A stretch of 64,000 nt of DNA from Maricaulis sp965228215 (lineage in GTDB: Bacteria > Pseudomonadota > Alphaproteobacteria > Caulobacterales > Maricaulaceae). This document shows, piece by piece, positions 1 to 8,937 of this stretch (positions are counted from its first letter, which is position 1; each line of letters begins with the position of its first letter). The DNA lies in assembly GCA_965228215.1 (NCBI GenBank), contig OZ245800.1, forward strand, positions 3,038,001 to 3,102,000. The letters are read 5' to 3'. The translations under genes were made by a program, and so were the position numbers. A model generated the notes under the pieces. That model searched no databases. It had not been told where the DNA came from and saw nothing but the letters and a program-made list of their open reading frames with translations.

Positions 1-483
1 CGCCAGCAGCAGGATTTTCAGCTCGGTCGGCGCCCGTGCACCGATCAGGATGAGAATGCCCAGCGCGAAGGCAATGTCCGTCGCAGCCGGAATCGCCCAG
101 CCATCAATCGTTGCGGGGCTGTTCTGATTGATCAGGAAAAAGACGAGGACCGGACCGACCATGCCGCCGATCGCCGCGATCGCCGGCAGGCTTGCCTTGG
201 CCCGGCTGGCCAGGGCGCCCTCGGTCATCTCCCGCTTGATCTCAAGTCCGACCAGCAGGAAGAAAACCGCCATCAGCGCGTCATTGATCCACACACCGAC
301 GGGTTTGGTCAGGCTCCATTCCGCCCACCCGATCATCAGCGGGTAGGAAAACGCGGCGAAATAACCGCCGGATACGGGTGAATTACTGGCGATCAATGCC
401 AGGCAGGCGGCAATGATCAGGACGATACCCGCAGCGCTTTCCAGCTGCAGGAATTCGCGGAGCCGTGACAGGGCGCGGGACAT
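1..483 (-). CDS. nhaA: Na+/H+ antiporter NhaA, N-terminal part (cut by window edge)
   Basis: Only the first 161 codons are in the window; the gene runs off the left edge. It is an inner-membrane antiporter that exports Na+ or Li+ in exchange for protons. The visible part has the family hallmarks: an N-terminal MSRALSRLREFLQ segment, several hydrophobic helices, the VGLEIKREM motif near residue 78, and ATDIAFALG near residue 135, whose Asp136 matches the essential Asp133 of E. coli NhaA. The second aspartate pair lies outside the window. The start is set by a purine-rich ribosome-binding stretch at 488-499, directly after a strong terminator hairpin in the leader. The gene is divergent from a LysR regulator. 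Confidence 0.95.
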   Translation of the reverse strand, partial: MSRALSRLREFLQLESAAGIVLIIAACLALIASNSPVSGGYFAAFSYPLMIGWAEWSLTKPVGVWINDALMAVFFLLVGLEIKREMTEGALASRAKASLPAIAAIGGMVGPVLVFFLINQNSPATIDGWAIPAATDIAFALGILILIGARAPTELKILLLA

Positions 484-780
484 GGGCTCTTCCTTCCTTC
501 AATCTCTACAAAAAAGGACACCCGGCCATTGCGCGGGGACAGCGTGCAGGCGGCCGGGTGTCGGGAGGCGCAATCCAGGGACTGGCGGCGAGCGGGTTGA
601 GACAGGATCGCCGCTGTGAATTGCACCGTTTCTCGCAACCGGGGACACGGGCGCGAGAGGTGTCTTGCGGTTCGGTCTGCGTGTCGCTGTGAGGCAAGCC
701 CGGGGATCGGGAACAGTGCGAGGCGCAGGGTCAGAACCGCTGTTTCAGGTCATCACTCATCTCCATTGGTTCGTGATGAT
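484..780 (-). promoter_or_regulatory. Structured nhaA 5' leader, candidate cation-responsive riboswitch/attenuator
   Basis: This is the non-coding part of the 368-base gap between nhaA and the divergent LysR gene. Read on the minus strand, it ends in a perfect 11-bp hairpin (517-527 with 552-562) followed by six T (510-515) and then the nhaA ribosome-binding site. Segment 568-574 is complementary to 528-534 inside the hairpin loop, so a mutually exclusive antiterminator or a pseudoknot is possible. Established knowledge: nhaA-I and nhaA-II motif RNAs upstream of nhaA are Li+ riboswitches, and I recall nhaA-II being typical of Caulobacterales. I could not match a consensus by eye, so class membership is inference and the upstream boundary is approximate. 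The rest of the gap (about 781-851) is AT-rich divergent promoter DNA. Confidence 0.5.
510..562 (-). terminator. Intrinsic terminator in the nhaA leader
   Basis: Arms at 517-527 and 552-562 pair over 11 bp with no mismatch, and the minus-strand RNA continues into six U (510-515). The hairpin sits only about 27 bases before the nhaA start codon, so it must be bypassed for nhaA to be expressed. That is the layout of transcription attenuation. Confidence 0.85.
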
Positions 781-851
781 GCGGTTCTACGAGCTTGCAA
801 CGATTAGGTATAGTATATATTGTTTATCGCATGATTAGCTTTTTTCTATAG

Positions 852-1757
852 ATGAAACCAAGCCTCAGACAGCTCCAATATCTTGTCGCCATCGCCGATA
901 CCGGACGGTTCGCCGATGCTGCGCGTCAGCTCAACGTTTCCCAGCCCAGCCTGTCCACCCAGGTCGCCGAGGCCGAGGCCCAGCTGGGTGCGGTTGTATT
1001 CGAGCGCGGGCGCAAGGGCGCCATCGCCACACCGCTGGGCGAACAGATCATCGCCCGCGCGCGCTACATCCTGCGCCAGGTCGAGGACCTCAAGGAACTC
1101 GCCTCGCATGGCGGGAGCGGGCTGTACGGTCGGATCCGGCTGGGCGTGCTGCCGACCGTCGGCCCCTATCTCCTGCCCCGCTGCACCAAGCTGCTGCACT
1201 CGCGCTTCCCGGACCTACGCCTCAGCATCCGTGACGAACCCACCAATGATCTGACCCGGTCTCTCGAGGGTGGATTGTTCGATGCCGTGATCTCCACACC
1301 CGACGATCATCCGGGCTGCGAGGGTGAGCATTTGTTCGAGGAAGGTCTCTGGATCGCCGTCGAACCGCAGGATGAGCTCGCGCAGACCGATGATCCCGTC
1401 ACCGTGCAGGAACTAGAGGGAAAGCCCTTCCTGACCCTGGGCCTCGGCCACCGCCTGACCCTGTTGGTGCAGGAATTGGCGCATCGTGCGGGCGCCTTTG
1501 TCAGCGCCGACTACGAAGGCACCAGTCTCGATGCGATTCGTCATATGGCGGCGCTGGGTGCGGGAATCGCGATCCTGCCCGAGCTCTACGTCAAATGCGA
1601 AGCCCAGAAGGATCGCAATCTTCACTTCCGGCGCATCGATGACCCCGATGCAGGACGGCGGGTATCCCTGATCTGGCGGCAGGGCTCGCCCCTGGACGAG
1701 GGTCTGGCCCAGATCGCTGCGGTGATGCGGCGTGCGGCGGAAAACTCGCTGCGCTAG
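852..1757 (+). CDS. OxyR-like LysR-family regulator lacking both redox cysteines
   Basis: 301 residues. An N-terminal winged helix-turn-helix (about residues 5-65, with LNVSQPSLSTQVAEAE) is followed by an OxyR-type effector domain that includes the family stretch LGVLPTVGPYLLP. E. coli OxyR senses H2O2 through Cys199 and Cys208. The aligned stretch here reads GHRLTLLVQELA, putting Arg201 and Ala210 at those two positions, so the protein cannot use the classical disulfide switch. It is divergent from nhaA across an AT-rich region (about 800-850). It could control nhaA as NhaR does in enterics, or act at distant targets; the sequence does not decide. No good Shine-Dalgarno is seen before the ATG. 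Its stop overlaps the convergent pbpC stop by four bases (CTAG). Confidence 0.88.
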   Translation: MKPSLRQLQYLVAIADTGRFADAARQLNVSQPSLSTQVAEAEAQLGAVVFERGRKGAIATPLGEQIIARARYILRQVEDLKELASHGGSGLYGRIRLGVLPTVGPYLLPRCTKLLHSRFPDLRLSIRDEPTNDLTRSLEGGLFDAVISTPDDHPGCEGEHLFEEGLWIAVEPQDELAQTDDPVTVQELEGKPFLTLGLGHRLTLLVQELAHRAGAFVSADYEGTSLDAIRHMAALGAGIAILPELYVKCEAQKDRNLHFRRIDDPDAGRRVSLIWRQGSPLDEGLAQIAAVMRRAAENSLR

Positions 1758-3784
1758 CCGGCTGACCTGATCCTCACACGCGAGCGAGTCTCGCGACCGC
1801 GGGCATCAACGGCCGAGATCTCGAAAAATCCCTCGCCGTCCGGATACCAGACCGGATCGCCGGCCGCATTGCGCACGACCGGCAGACCGTCAGCATACCA
1901 GGCAAGGCGGCTTGCCCCCTGCCCTGCCAGAACGAAACCGCGGCCCTCACTGTCGGACCAGACTTCCGCGCCATCCGGTGGAAACAGGATGTGCGGCGCA
2001 GGATCGGCCTGGAATTGCCGGAGCGCGACGGGTGTGTCCGGCGCCCCGAACTCCGCCTCGTCAAAATCATTCGCCACGTCCGGCAAGAGGCTGTGGGCGA
2101 GATCTGCCGTGCGGAAGAGCAAAGGCAGCGCGATCTCGCGCCCCGTCATGCCCTCGCGGGGCGCACCATCGGCCCGCCCGGTCCAGACGATGATCGTGAA
2201 ACCGCCACTGATTCCCGCCGCCCAGGCGTCCCGAAATCCGTAGGAAGTGCCGGTCTTGAAGGCGATATCGGGCGCACTGCGGGCGAGATGGGCCGGCATC
2301 CGTCCGGCCGGATGCGGGGCGCGACGGAGTATCTCGATCAATTCCCGCGACGTCTCCTCGCTGAGCACGGCATAGGCGGCGGTTTCCACCGGCGCATCCT
2401 CGGTCCAGCGCAGCGGCAGTGCCCGTCCGCCATCCCCCAGCGCGCCGTAGAGCACCGCCAGCTGGCGCGCGCTGAGACCCGCTCCACCCAAAGCGACGGC
2501 CAGGCCGTCATCGCGGCCCGCCGTGCGCGGCCGTTCGGGCCGGGCGCCGGCATAATCCAGCGCCGCAGAGAAGCGCCGAGCGCCGACACCATCCAGTGCA
2601 GTGACCGCCGGCACGTTCAGGGAATGTTGCAGCGCCTCGCTGATCGTCACATCGCCCCGGAAACGCCGGTCGAAATTATCCGGACGATAGCCGGCGAAAC
2701 GCCTGGGCAGGTCGGCGATACGCGTTCCCGCTGCCGCCAGCCCGTCGTCGAAGGCCAGCCCGTAGATGAAGGGTTTCAGCGTCGAGCCGGGAGATCGCGG
2801 CCGGTTGGTGAGATCGATCCACCCGCCAGCCCGCTCACGGCTCGCGGAACCGACGGCGGCGCGCACTGCGCGGCTCTCCGTCTCGACGACCAGGACAGCG
2901 ATCTGGGCGTGCTCGTCGCCCAGCGGGAGGCTTTCCGCGAGATATTCCTCGAGCACAGATTGCAGGGCGTGATCAAGTGTGGAGACGATCTCCCGGCCGG
3001 TCGCAGACCCGGACTGCGCCTGCGCAGCCAATTGCTCGGCGACATGCCATGCGGTCGAGGGGAAGGCTCGACGCTGCGGGGCCGGATCCTGCGCGGCATC
3101 GCGCGCCTGTCGGGCATCGACATGCCCCAGCGAGGCGAGGCGATCGAGCACGCGCCCACGAGCCGCAATCGCTGCGTCCGGACGAAGATCGGGCCGGCGT
3201 GCCTCCGGTGATTGTGGCAGGGCGATCAGGAGAGCGATCTGTTCCGGGGTGAGATCATCGGGCTCGCGGCCGAAATAGGCCCAGCTGGCCGCCCGGACCC
3301 CCTCCAGATTGCCGCCATAGGGCGCCAGGGTGAGATAGGCTTCCAGGATGTCCTGCTTGTCCAGGCGCGCCTCGATCTGGATGGCGCGTACGGCCTGCTG
3401 GATCTTCGCCAGCCAGGTCCGCGGCCTCGGCTCCAGAAGGCGGGCGAGCTGCATCGTGATGGTCGAGGCGCCTGACACCACACGTCCCTGACCGAGATTC
3501 TGCCGGGCTGCACGCAAGACCGCCTGCCCGTCGACCCCTCCGTGCTGGTAGAAGCGCGCATCCTCGTAGGCCAGCAGAGCGTCGATAAAGTCCGGATCGA
3601 TCGCGTCGAGCTGGGCAGCCAGGCGCCATTTCCCGTCCTCTACCGGGAAGGCCCGCAGTACACGCCCGTCACGGTCGCGTACCACCGATCCGACCGCGTC
3701 CAGCCGCTCAAGCGGTGGCGGAAAGAGCCGGTCGAGCGCGATCACGCTGACCAGCACCGCCACAAGGACGGCTGCGGCCCGCAT
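1754..3784 (-). CDS. pbpC: Penicillin-binding protein 1C (bifunctional peptidoglycan synthase)
   Basis: 676 residues. After an N-terminal membrane anchor (residues 4-20) comes a GT51 glycosyltransferase domain with catalytic Glu74 in YEDARFYQHGG, STITMQLARLLEP and the AYLTLAPYGGNLEGV region. A transpeptidase domain follows with SxxK at Ser334-Lys337 (SPGSTLKPF), SxN at 388-390 (HSLN) and KTG at 510-512. The last 80 or so residues form the PBP1C C-terminal domain. I chose the ATG 22 bases after the alpha-2-macroglobulin stop; the frame is open further upstream but has no membrane anchor in the right place. Pairing with a bacterial alpha-2-macroglobulin lipoprotein is the classic yfhM-pbpC arrangement, thought to be a periplasmic defence and repair module. 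Confidence 0.93.
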   Translation of the reverse strand: MRAAAVLVAVLVSVIALDRLFPPPLERLDAVGSVVRDRDGRVLRAFPVEDGKWRLAAQLDAIDPDFIDALLAYEDARFYQHGGVDGQAVLRAARQNLGQGRVVSGASTITMQLARLLEPRPRTWLAKIQQAVRAIQIEARLDKQDILEAYLTLAPYGGNLEGVRAASWAYFGREPDDLTPEQIALLIALPQSPEARRPDLRPDAAIAARGRVLDRLASLGHVDARQARDAAQDPAPQRRAFPSTAWHVAEQLAAQAQSGSATGREIVSTLDHALQSVLEEYLAESLPLGDEHAQIAVLVVETESRAVRAAVGSASRERAGGWIDLTNRPRSPGSTLKPFIYGLAFDDGLAAAGTRIADLPRRFAGYRPDNFDRRFRGDVTISEALQHSLNVPAVTALDGVGARRFSAALDYAGARPERPRTAGRDDGLAVALGGAGLSARQLAVLYGALGDGGRALPLRWTEDAPVETAAYAVLSEETSRELIEILRRAPHPAGRMPAHLARSAPDIAFKTGTSYGFRDAWAAGISGGFTIIVWTGRADGAPREGMTGREIALPLLFRTADLAHSLLPDVANDFDEAEFGAPDTPVALRQFQADPAPHILFPPDGAEVWSDSEGRGFVLAGQGASRLAWYADGLPVVRNAAGDPVWYPDGEGFFEISAVDARGRETRSRVRIRSAG

Positions 3785-3806
3785 GATCCTGCGCGATGTG
3801 GCGGTG

Positions 3807-6800
3807 TCAGTCGGCTGCAGCAATATCCACCTCGCCGACCGTACTGCGCGCAAACACGTCGGGACGGTACATGTCCTCAACGACCGCTGCCGGCAGCGCA
3901 TAGCGCCCCGGCGACACCGCGCGAACGACATAGGCCAGGCGCACCGTGCGCTGGCGCGTCATGTCGATGGCCGCGACGAATCGATCATCACGTGCCTCCG
4001 CAATGCGCGGTGCGTTGACCGGTCCGAGCCAGGAATAAACGCCATTCCGGCCTGCCTCGGCAGGCGTTACGACCGTCTCGATCTCGAACCCGGCCGGCAG
4101 GAGATCCACGATGATCGCAGGGATGGTGCGTTCCTCTCCGGGGCGGATCGTCAGATCGACGATCATGCGATCTCCCTGACGTACCGCAGCCAGATCCACG
4201 GGCTGGCCGTCGAGACCGCGCACGGCCTTATCGATCGCAACACCCTCGCTGGCCGGTCCCGGCGCAGCAATGCTCTCGCCGATCGCGGTCTGCGTGATCC
4301 AAACCGGGTTCTCACCCTCATTGGTCAGCACCAGGCCTGCATCCAGCCCCTGCCGGTCCAGGACGAGTTCGGACGGCTGGTCGATCGCGGCCTCGCCACT
4401 CCCCGTCACCTGCATGGCGTCCGATGCCCCCAGCGCCTCGGCTGCGAGCAGAAGGAAGGCCTTCTCCTGCGTGGTCAGGCGGGCCGGCTCCGGGAGCTCG
4501 ACGGCAACCCGGTCCGCCAGACGCCCCACGAGCTCGGTCTGCCCGGCCTCGGCCGCCAATGCCAGAACGCCGGCGAGATCCCGCCGGGCCGATTGATACC
4601 AGTCACCGGTATTCCGGTAGCCGAGTGCCTCTTCTGCCGCTTCGAACGCGTTGCGGGCGCGGGCCCTATCACCGCTCAGATAGAGCGCCGCACCGATATG
4701 CGCACGGGCCAGCGGGCTGGCGATCCGGTCCAGCATTTCATCGTGCGTATAACGCAGGCGCGATGCGTCCACCCGTCCTTCGCGTGCGAGCACGTAAAGG
4801 GCGTAGGCAGAACTGCGCTGGGCCAGTCTTTCATTGCTGTCCGTCTGACCCCGCCAGCTGAAGACGGTGGCGTCATAGCCGTTGGCGCGCCAGGACTGCT
4901 GGGCAGCGATGTGCTGAAGCAGGGTGTAGGCCCGCTCCATGGCCGCCTCGGGCACCACATAACCCGCTGCCTGGGCGCGTGCGAGGAAGTCTGTCGCATA
5001 CACACCCAGCCAGGTCGAACTCGCCCGGTCGCCCACACGCCACATGCCGAACGCGCCGTCATAGGCCTGGCGGTTCAGGATCGTGGAAACCGCGTCCTGC
5101 ACCCGCATACGCGCATCCGCCACCGGGTCGAGGTCACCCGATTGTGCGATCGGATCGGCATAGAGCAGCGGCATGGCCCGGCTGGTGAGCTGTTCGGTAC
5201 AGCCATAGGGGTAGCGATCGAGCGAGCGCAGCAGCGCATTCTCGTCCAGCGGCGTCGAGGCCAGGCTCACATTGAGGCGGCCTGTCCCGGCCAGATAGGC
5301 ATCGAGTGCATCCGAACCGATTTGCCAGCTCTCGCCCGGATCAAGACGGGCCCGCTCGATTTCCGTACTCGGCAACCACGCGGACCGGACCTCCAGGGGA
5401 TAGCTGCGGGCAATCCGGAACTCATCGGGCCCGGAGAGAGCCAGGCCGATATCGGCGATCCCGGCATCAGCGCCGGAGATCCCGACGGTCCTGTCGAGCC
5501 GCTCACCGCTGGCCAGCCGGAAACTTTCCTCGCGATCCGCATCAACCGCGCCCGCAGCCGCGATACGGGCGACAAAATCACCGCCCTCGCCCTCGACATT
5601 GTCGACGGTCAGCGTTGCCTGTCCTTCATCACCGGGAGCCAGGAAGCGCGGCAGGATGAGTTCTGCCGGAATGGCGTCCCTAACCGTCAGGGCCTGCGAG
5701 GCTCCGCCGACACCGTCGCGGGTCCAGGCCACGGCCATCAGCCGCAGCTCGCCGTTGAAATCGGGGATGTCGAGCGAGACTTCCGCGCGTCCCTGGCGGT
5801 CTATCGACACCGGACCGGAGAAGAGCGCGACCGTGCGTGTCGGCACGACGGTGAGCCCGGCCCCACCGATCTGGTCACCGCCCGAGCGGACGTCGGCCGC
5901 GGCACCCTGGTTCGGGTCCAGCAGGCGGCCATAGTCGTCCAGCAGTTCGGTTTCCAGCGCGGTCTTGCCGAAATACCAGTCCGCGGGGTCTGGCGACTGG
6001 AAGCGCGTGAGTGCCAGAATGCCCTCATCAACCGCGGCGACGGTCAACCAGGCATCGCGGCCGATATCACCCGTGGCCGTCACGTCGAAGGTCAGGGTCT
6101 GGCGGGGACGGACAAGATCGGGAAGTTCGAGCTCAAGTGCGAGATCCCGACCACCGACATCCACGGGCAGATAAGCCACACCGACAGCGCGCCGCGGTCG
6201 CGGCTGATTGACCGCATCGCGGGGCGTGAACACGCTCACCATCACATAGGCACCACCGCCCCAGTTCTCGTCGACCGAGAAGCTGAGCTCGGCGCCCTCC
6301 TCCGGCATGGTGACCGACCGGGTTTCAAGCACCCGATCCGTGGCGATGACGATTTCAGCCTCGCCGGCATAGGGCGGCAGGACCGTCACCACGACCTCAT
6401 CACCGAGCGTAGTCGGGTCTTCCGGTGCCGAGACACGAACCTGGTCCGGCGCGTCGCTGCCAGAAGAAGCCCGCGAACCCCAGCCCACCCAGAATTGGTC
6501 GCTGGCGGTAATTCCGGTGTCCGGATCCGTGAGGATCAGTTGGTAATCACCCCAGTCGAGCGGCGGCAGGGACAGTTCGGCGGCAGCGTCGCCGATCACG
6601 ACCTCGCCGGTCTCGATCGGCACGACATGGCGTGTGCGGCGCCATTGCCAGCGCCCGCCATCCGTGCGGTACCAGTCATAATCCCAGTCGATGCGCAGCA
6701 ATTGCCAGTCCAGCGTAGCTGACCGGACAGAACCGCCGGCATCCAGCGCAATGATCGAGAACCGGTTTTCCTGATTGCGGACGGCGCGCCCGTCAAACTG

Positions 6801-8657
6801 CGGCGACAGGCCGACATAGAAGTCCGCGGGCCGGTAAGGCAGGCGGATATCATCGGCAACCGGACGGCCGCCGGGCTCGATGGCCTCGATCACGGCGCGG
6901 ATGCGCAACGGCTGGGATGCCGTCTCGCCAATACCGGCCGGATCAATCTGGATGACAGCGCGCCCAGCTCCGTCGGCGACCGTGTCGGGCAGATTGCGGC
7001 TGATTTCCCTGAAGGCGCGGTCATGCCGACCGAAACTGAATTCGCGATAGTCCGGGAAAGGATTGGGGTCTGTCTCCACCCGCAGGCGGGAGACAACAGG
7101 CAGACCCGCCCCCGGCGCCCCGTACAGGAAACGGACGGCAGCCTCCACCGACCGGGTCTGCCCGGCCAGGATCGCGCTGTCGTCTTCGGCACTCAGATCC
7201 AGGTCCACGCGCTGCGGGACAAAATCCTCCACGCTGAACGTCTCGCGGGCGATGACGCCCTGCCCGTCGGCTTCGAGCACCAGGCGCCATTCGCCGCGTG
7301 CGGCCTGACGTGGCAGCTCGATCGACCAATTGCCGGCTCCAGCCTGGTCCAGGGCGTCGAAACGCAGGCGATCAGCCTCGATGCCATTAGGTCCGTAGAG
7401 CACCATCTGACCCGGCCTGTCGCTCACCGCTCGCGCGGCAGTGTCACGGATCATCGCCATGGCATGCACCGTCTCGCCGGGCCGGTAGATGCCCCGGTCG
7501 AAATAGACATAACCGTCCAGGCCGGCCGTGCGGCGGCGGCCGCCAGTATTCTGGTTCGACAGATCAACGGGATTGCGTCGCAGGTCCAGGACCGCGAAAT
7601 CGCCGTCCGGCCCGTAGGCGGCCAGCAATCGCGGCTGCAGTCCGCCCTCGCCGCGCATCAACGGCGCGTCGAAGCGCGCTCGCCCGTCACGCCCGGTCGT
7701 TTCCGATGCCAGGATTTCGTTGTTCGCGGCGATCAGGTCAACTCGAGCCCGCTCGACCGGAAGGGCGGTCTGCAGGGACCTCAAAACGAAATCTAGACCG
7801 GATTCCCCGCGATAGGCCGCAAAGGCGAGATCGGTGATCATCAGCCAGCGACGGGCCCGGGCGGGCTCGCCATCCCCGGCCGACAATTCGGCAGCGTCAT
7901 TGATCTCGATGAAATAGGCGCCGGCCTCAAGCCGACCTATCGTTTCGGCGATCGGGAAGACTGTCGTGACGGCAGTATTGGCCGGGCCTGGCGTGTCCAT
8001 CTCACCCTGCCAGATCTCCTCCGACACGGCCGTGGGGTCCTCGTCGCCGGACAGCCAGTTGTATTCGCCCTGCCCGGCAGAGAAACCGGATGTCATCGAA
8101 CGGAAGGCCAGGGCCCGATCATTGATCCGCAGGAGCCGGATTCGGACGGTCTCGACATTCACGGTCTCAAGCGCCAGCCCGTCCGCGTCGATACGGGGCA
8201 GGATGATGCCGTCTCCGGCGATGCCCACATAGGCCGGGCGGTCGCTGAACTCGATATCGAAGCGTTCATCGGCTTCGAGCGCGCGGCCATCTGCGGCAGG
8301 CAGGCCGGCGCGCAGGGTCACGCTCTGGCCTTCCCCGAAGGCGAGACCGCCGACACAAAGCGTCTCACCGCTGGCGCGCAGGGCGAGCGATGTTTCAGGC
8401 TCAACGGCGACATAGGCCGAGTAGTCCGCCTCGGCGTCGAGTGCGGACGTAAACCGGACGCAGAGTTCCGGCGCATCCTGGCTGACATCAATGCGATAGC
8501 GGAGAAATTCGAATGCGGCCGGAGCCTCGACCGGCGCGCGGGCGGCATCTGCCGGCCTGGCTTCGAGCTCCGGACCAGACTGTCCCTCGTCCGATTGCGA
8601 ACATCCGGCCAGAATTGCGGCGGCCAGAATCAGGCCGCCAAGTGCGCGCTTCGTCAT
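3807..8657 (-). CDS. Bacterial alpha-2-macroglobulin family lipoprotein
   Basis: About 1616 residues, close to E. coli YfhM (about 1650). It has a lipoprotein signal with the LAGC lipobox (Cys19), MG-type beta domains with repeated interdomain segments, a bait-like region, and the intact thioester motif GCTEQ (Cys1153) at 5190-5204. An alpha-alpha toroid and a receptor-binding-like C-terminus follow. It would trap attacking proteases by covalent linkage in the periplasm. Two ATGs compete: 8663 lies directly on the AGGGGG ribosome-binding stretch, whereas 8657 is seven bases after it, so 8657 is preferred. It is followed at 22 bases by pbpC, and a terminator-like hairpin lies in its leader (8766-8800). 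Confidence 0.94.
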   Translation of the reverse strand: MTKRALGGLILAAAILAGCSQSDEGQSGPELEARPADAARAPVEAPAAFEFLRYRIDVSQDAPELCVRFTSALDAEADYSAYVAVEPETSLALRASGETLCVGGLAFGEGQSVTLRAGLPAADGRALEADERFDIEFSDRPAYVGIAGDGIILPRIDADGLALETVNVETVRIRLLRINDRALAFRSMTSGFSAGQGEYNWLSGDEDPTAVSEEIWQGEMDTPGPANTAVTTVFPIAETIGRLEAGAYFIEINDAAELSAGDGEPARARRWLMITDLAFAAYRGESGLDFVLRSLQTALPVERARVDLIAANNEILASETTGRDGRARFDAPLMRGEGGLQPRLLAAYGPDGDFAVLDLRRNPVDLSNQNTGGRRRTAGLDGYVYFDRGIYRPGETVHAMAMIRDTAARAVSDRPGQMVLYGPNGIEADRLRFDALDQAGAGNWSIELPRQAARGEWRLVLEADGQGVIARETFSVEDFVPQRVDLDLSAEDDSAILAGQTRSVEAAVRFLYGAPGAGLPVVSRLRVETDPNPFPDYREFSFGRHDRAFREISRNLPDTVADGAGRAVIQIDPAGIGETASQPLRIRAVIEAIEPGGRPVADDIRLPYRPADFYVGLSPQFDGRAVRNQENRFSIIALDAGGSVRSATLDWQLLRIDWDYDWYRTDGGRWQWRRTRHVVPIETGEVVIGDAAAELSLPPLDWGDYQLILTDPDTGITASDQFWVGWGSRASSGSDAPDQVRVSAPEDPTTLGDEVVVTVLPPYAGEAEIVIATDRVLETRSVTMPEEGAELSFSVDENWGGGAYVMVSVFTPRDAVNQPRPRRAVGVAYLPVDVGGRDLALELELPDLVRPRQTLTFDVTATGDIGRDAWLTVAAVDEGILALTRFQSPDPADWYFGKTALETELLDDYGRLLDPNQGAAADVRSGGDQIGGAGLTVVPTRTVALFSGPVSIDRQGRAEVSLDIPDFNGELRLMAVAWTRDGVGGASQALTVRDAIPAELILPRFLAPGDEGQATLTVDNVEGEGGDFVARIAAAGAVDADREESFRLASGERLDRTVGISGADAGIADIGLALSGPDEFRIARSYPLEVRSAWLPSTEIERARLDPGESWQIGSDALDAYLAGTGRLNVSLASTPLDENALLRSLDRYPYGCTEQLTSRAMPLLYADPIAQSGDLDPVADARMRVQDAVSTILNRQAYDGAFGMWRVGDRASSTWLGVYATDFLARAQAAGYVVPEAAMERAYTLLQHIAAQQSWRANGYDATVFSWRGQTDSNERLAQRSSAYALYVLAREGRVDASRLRYTHDEMLDRIASPLARAHIGAALYLSGDRARARNAFEAAEEALGYRNTGDWYQSARRDLAGVLALAAEAGQTELVGRLADRVAVELPEPARLTTQEKAFLLLAAEALGASDAMQVTGSGEAAIDQPSELVLDRQGLDAGLVLTNEGENPVWITQTAIGESIAAPGPASEGVAIDKAVRGLDGQPVDLAAVRQGDRMIVDLTIRPGEERTIPAIIVDLLPAGFEIETVVTPAEAGRNGVYSWLGPVNAPRIAEARDDRFVAAIDMTRQRTVRLAYVVRAVSPGRYALPAAVVEDMYRPDVFARSTVGEVDIAAAD

Positions 8658-8765
8658 GCCCATTCCCCCTGTTCTGGGGACAGCATAGGCAGGCCCGGCA
8701 TCGCGCGCACGCAGAAACTCGCCTCAGAAAACGAGTTTTCAACCTGAACCGGACGTCCGCAAAAG

Positions 8766-8800
8766 AAAAAAGGACCAGCGACGAGTCCGTCCGCTGGTCC
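8766..8800 (-). terminator. Intrinsic terminator upstream of the alpha-2-macroglobulin gene
   Basis: A 9-bp hairpin (8772-8780 with 8792-8800) is followed on the minus strand by six T (8766-8771) and more T. No minus-strand gene ends here, because the next gene to the right (8938) is divergent. It is either an attenuator for the alpha-2-macroglobulin/pbpC operon or the end of a small RNA starting near 8900. I see no convincing ORF in 8801-8937 on this strand. Confidence 0.7.
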
Positions 8801-8937
8801 TGTCAGGCATTCTCAGCCGGGCGGCCAGCCCGGCAAATCATCGTACGCCCGGAAAGCTCCGGAAACGCCCGAACTGATGGTCGCAACCCTAGAAAACTTC
8901 TATTCCATCGATCAATTGAATGAGATACATATTCTAC

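Noticed and set aside
2977..3475. Arg/Ala-rich plus-strand frames inside pbpC
   Set aside because: All are antisense shadows of the glycosyltransferase domain.
3783..6722. 979-codon open frame on the plus strand
   Set aside because: It is antisense to the alpha-2-macroglobulin gene, has no recognisable domain and a His/Arg/Gly-rich composition typical of a shadow frame in high-GC DNA.
8795..8845. Short resemblance to a TPP riboswitch (CTGAGA and ACCAGCGGACGGA on the minus strand)
   Set aside because: The elements are too close together and the second overlaps the terminator stem; neighbouring genes are not thiamine related.
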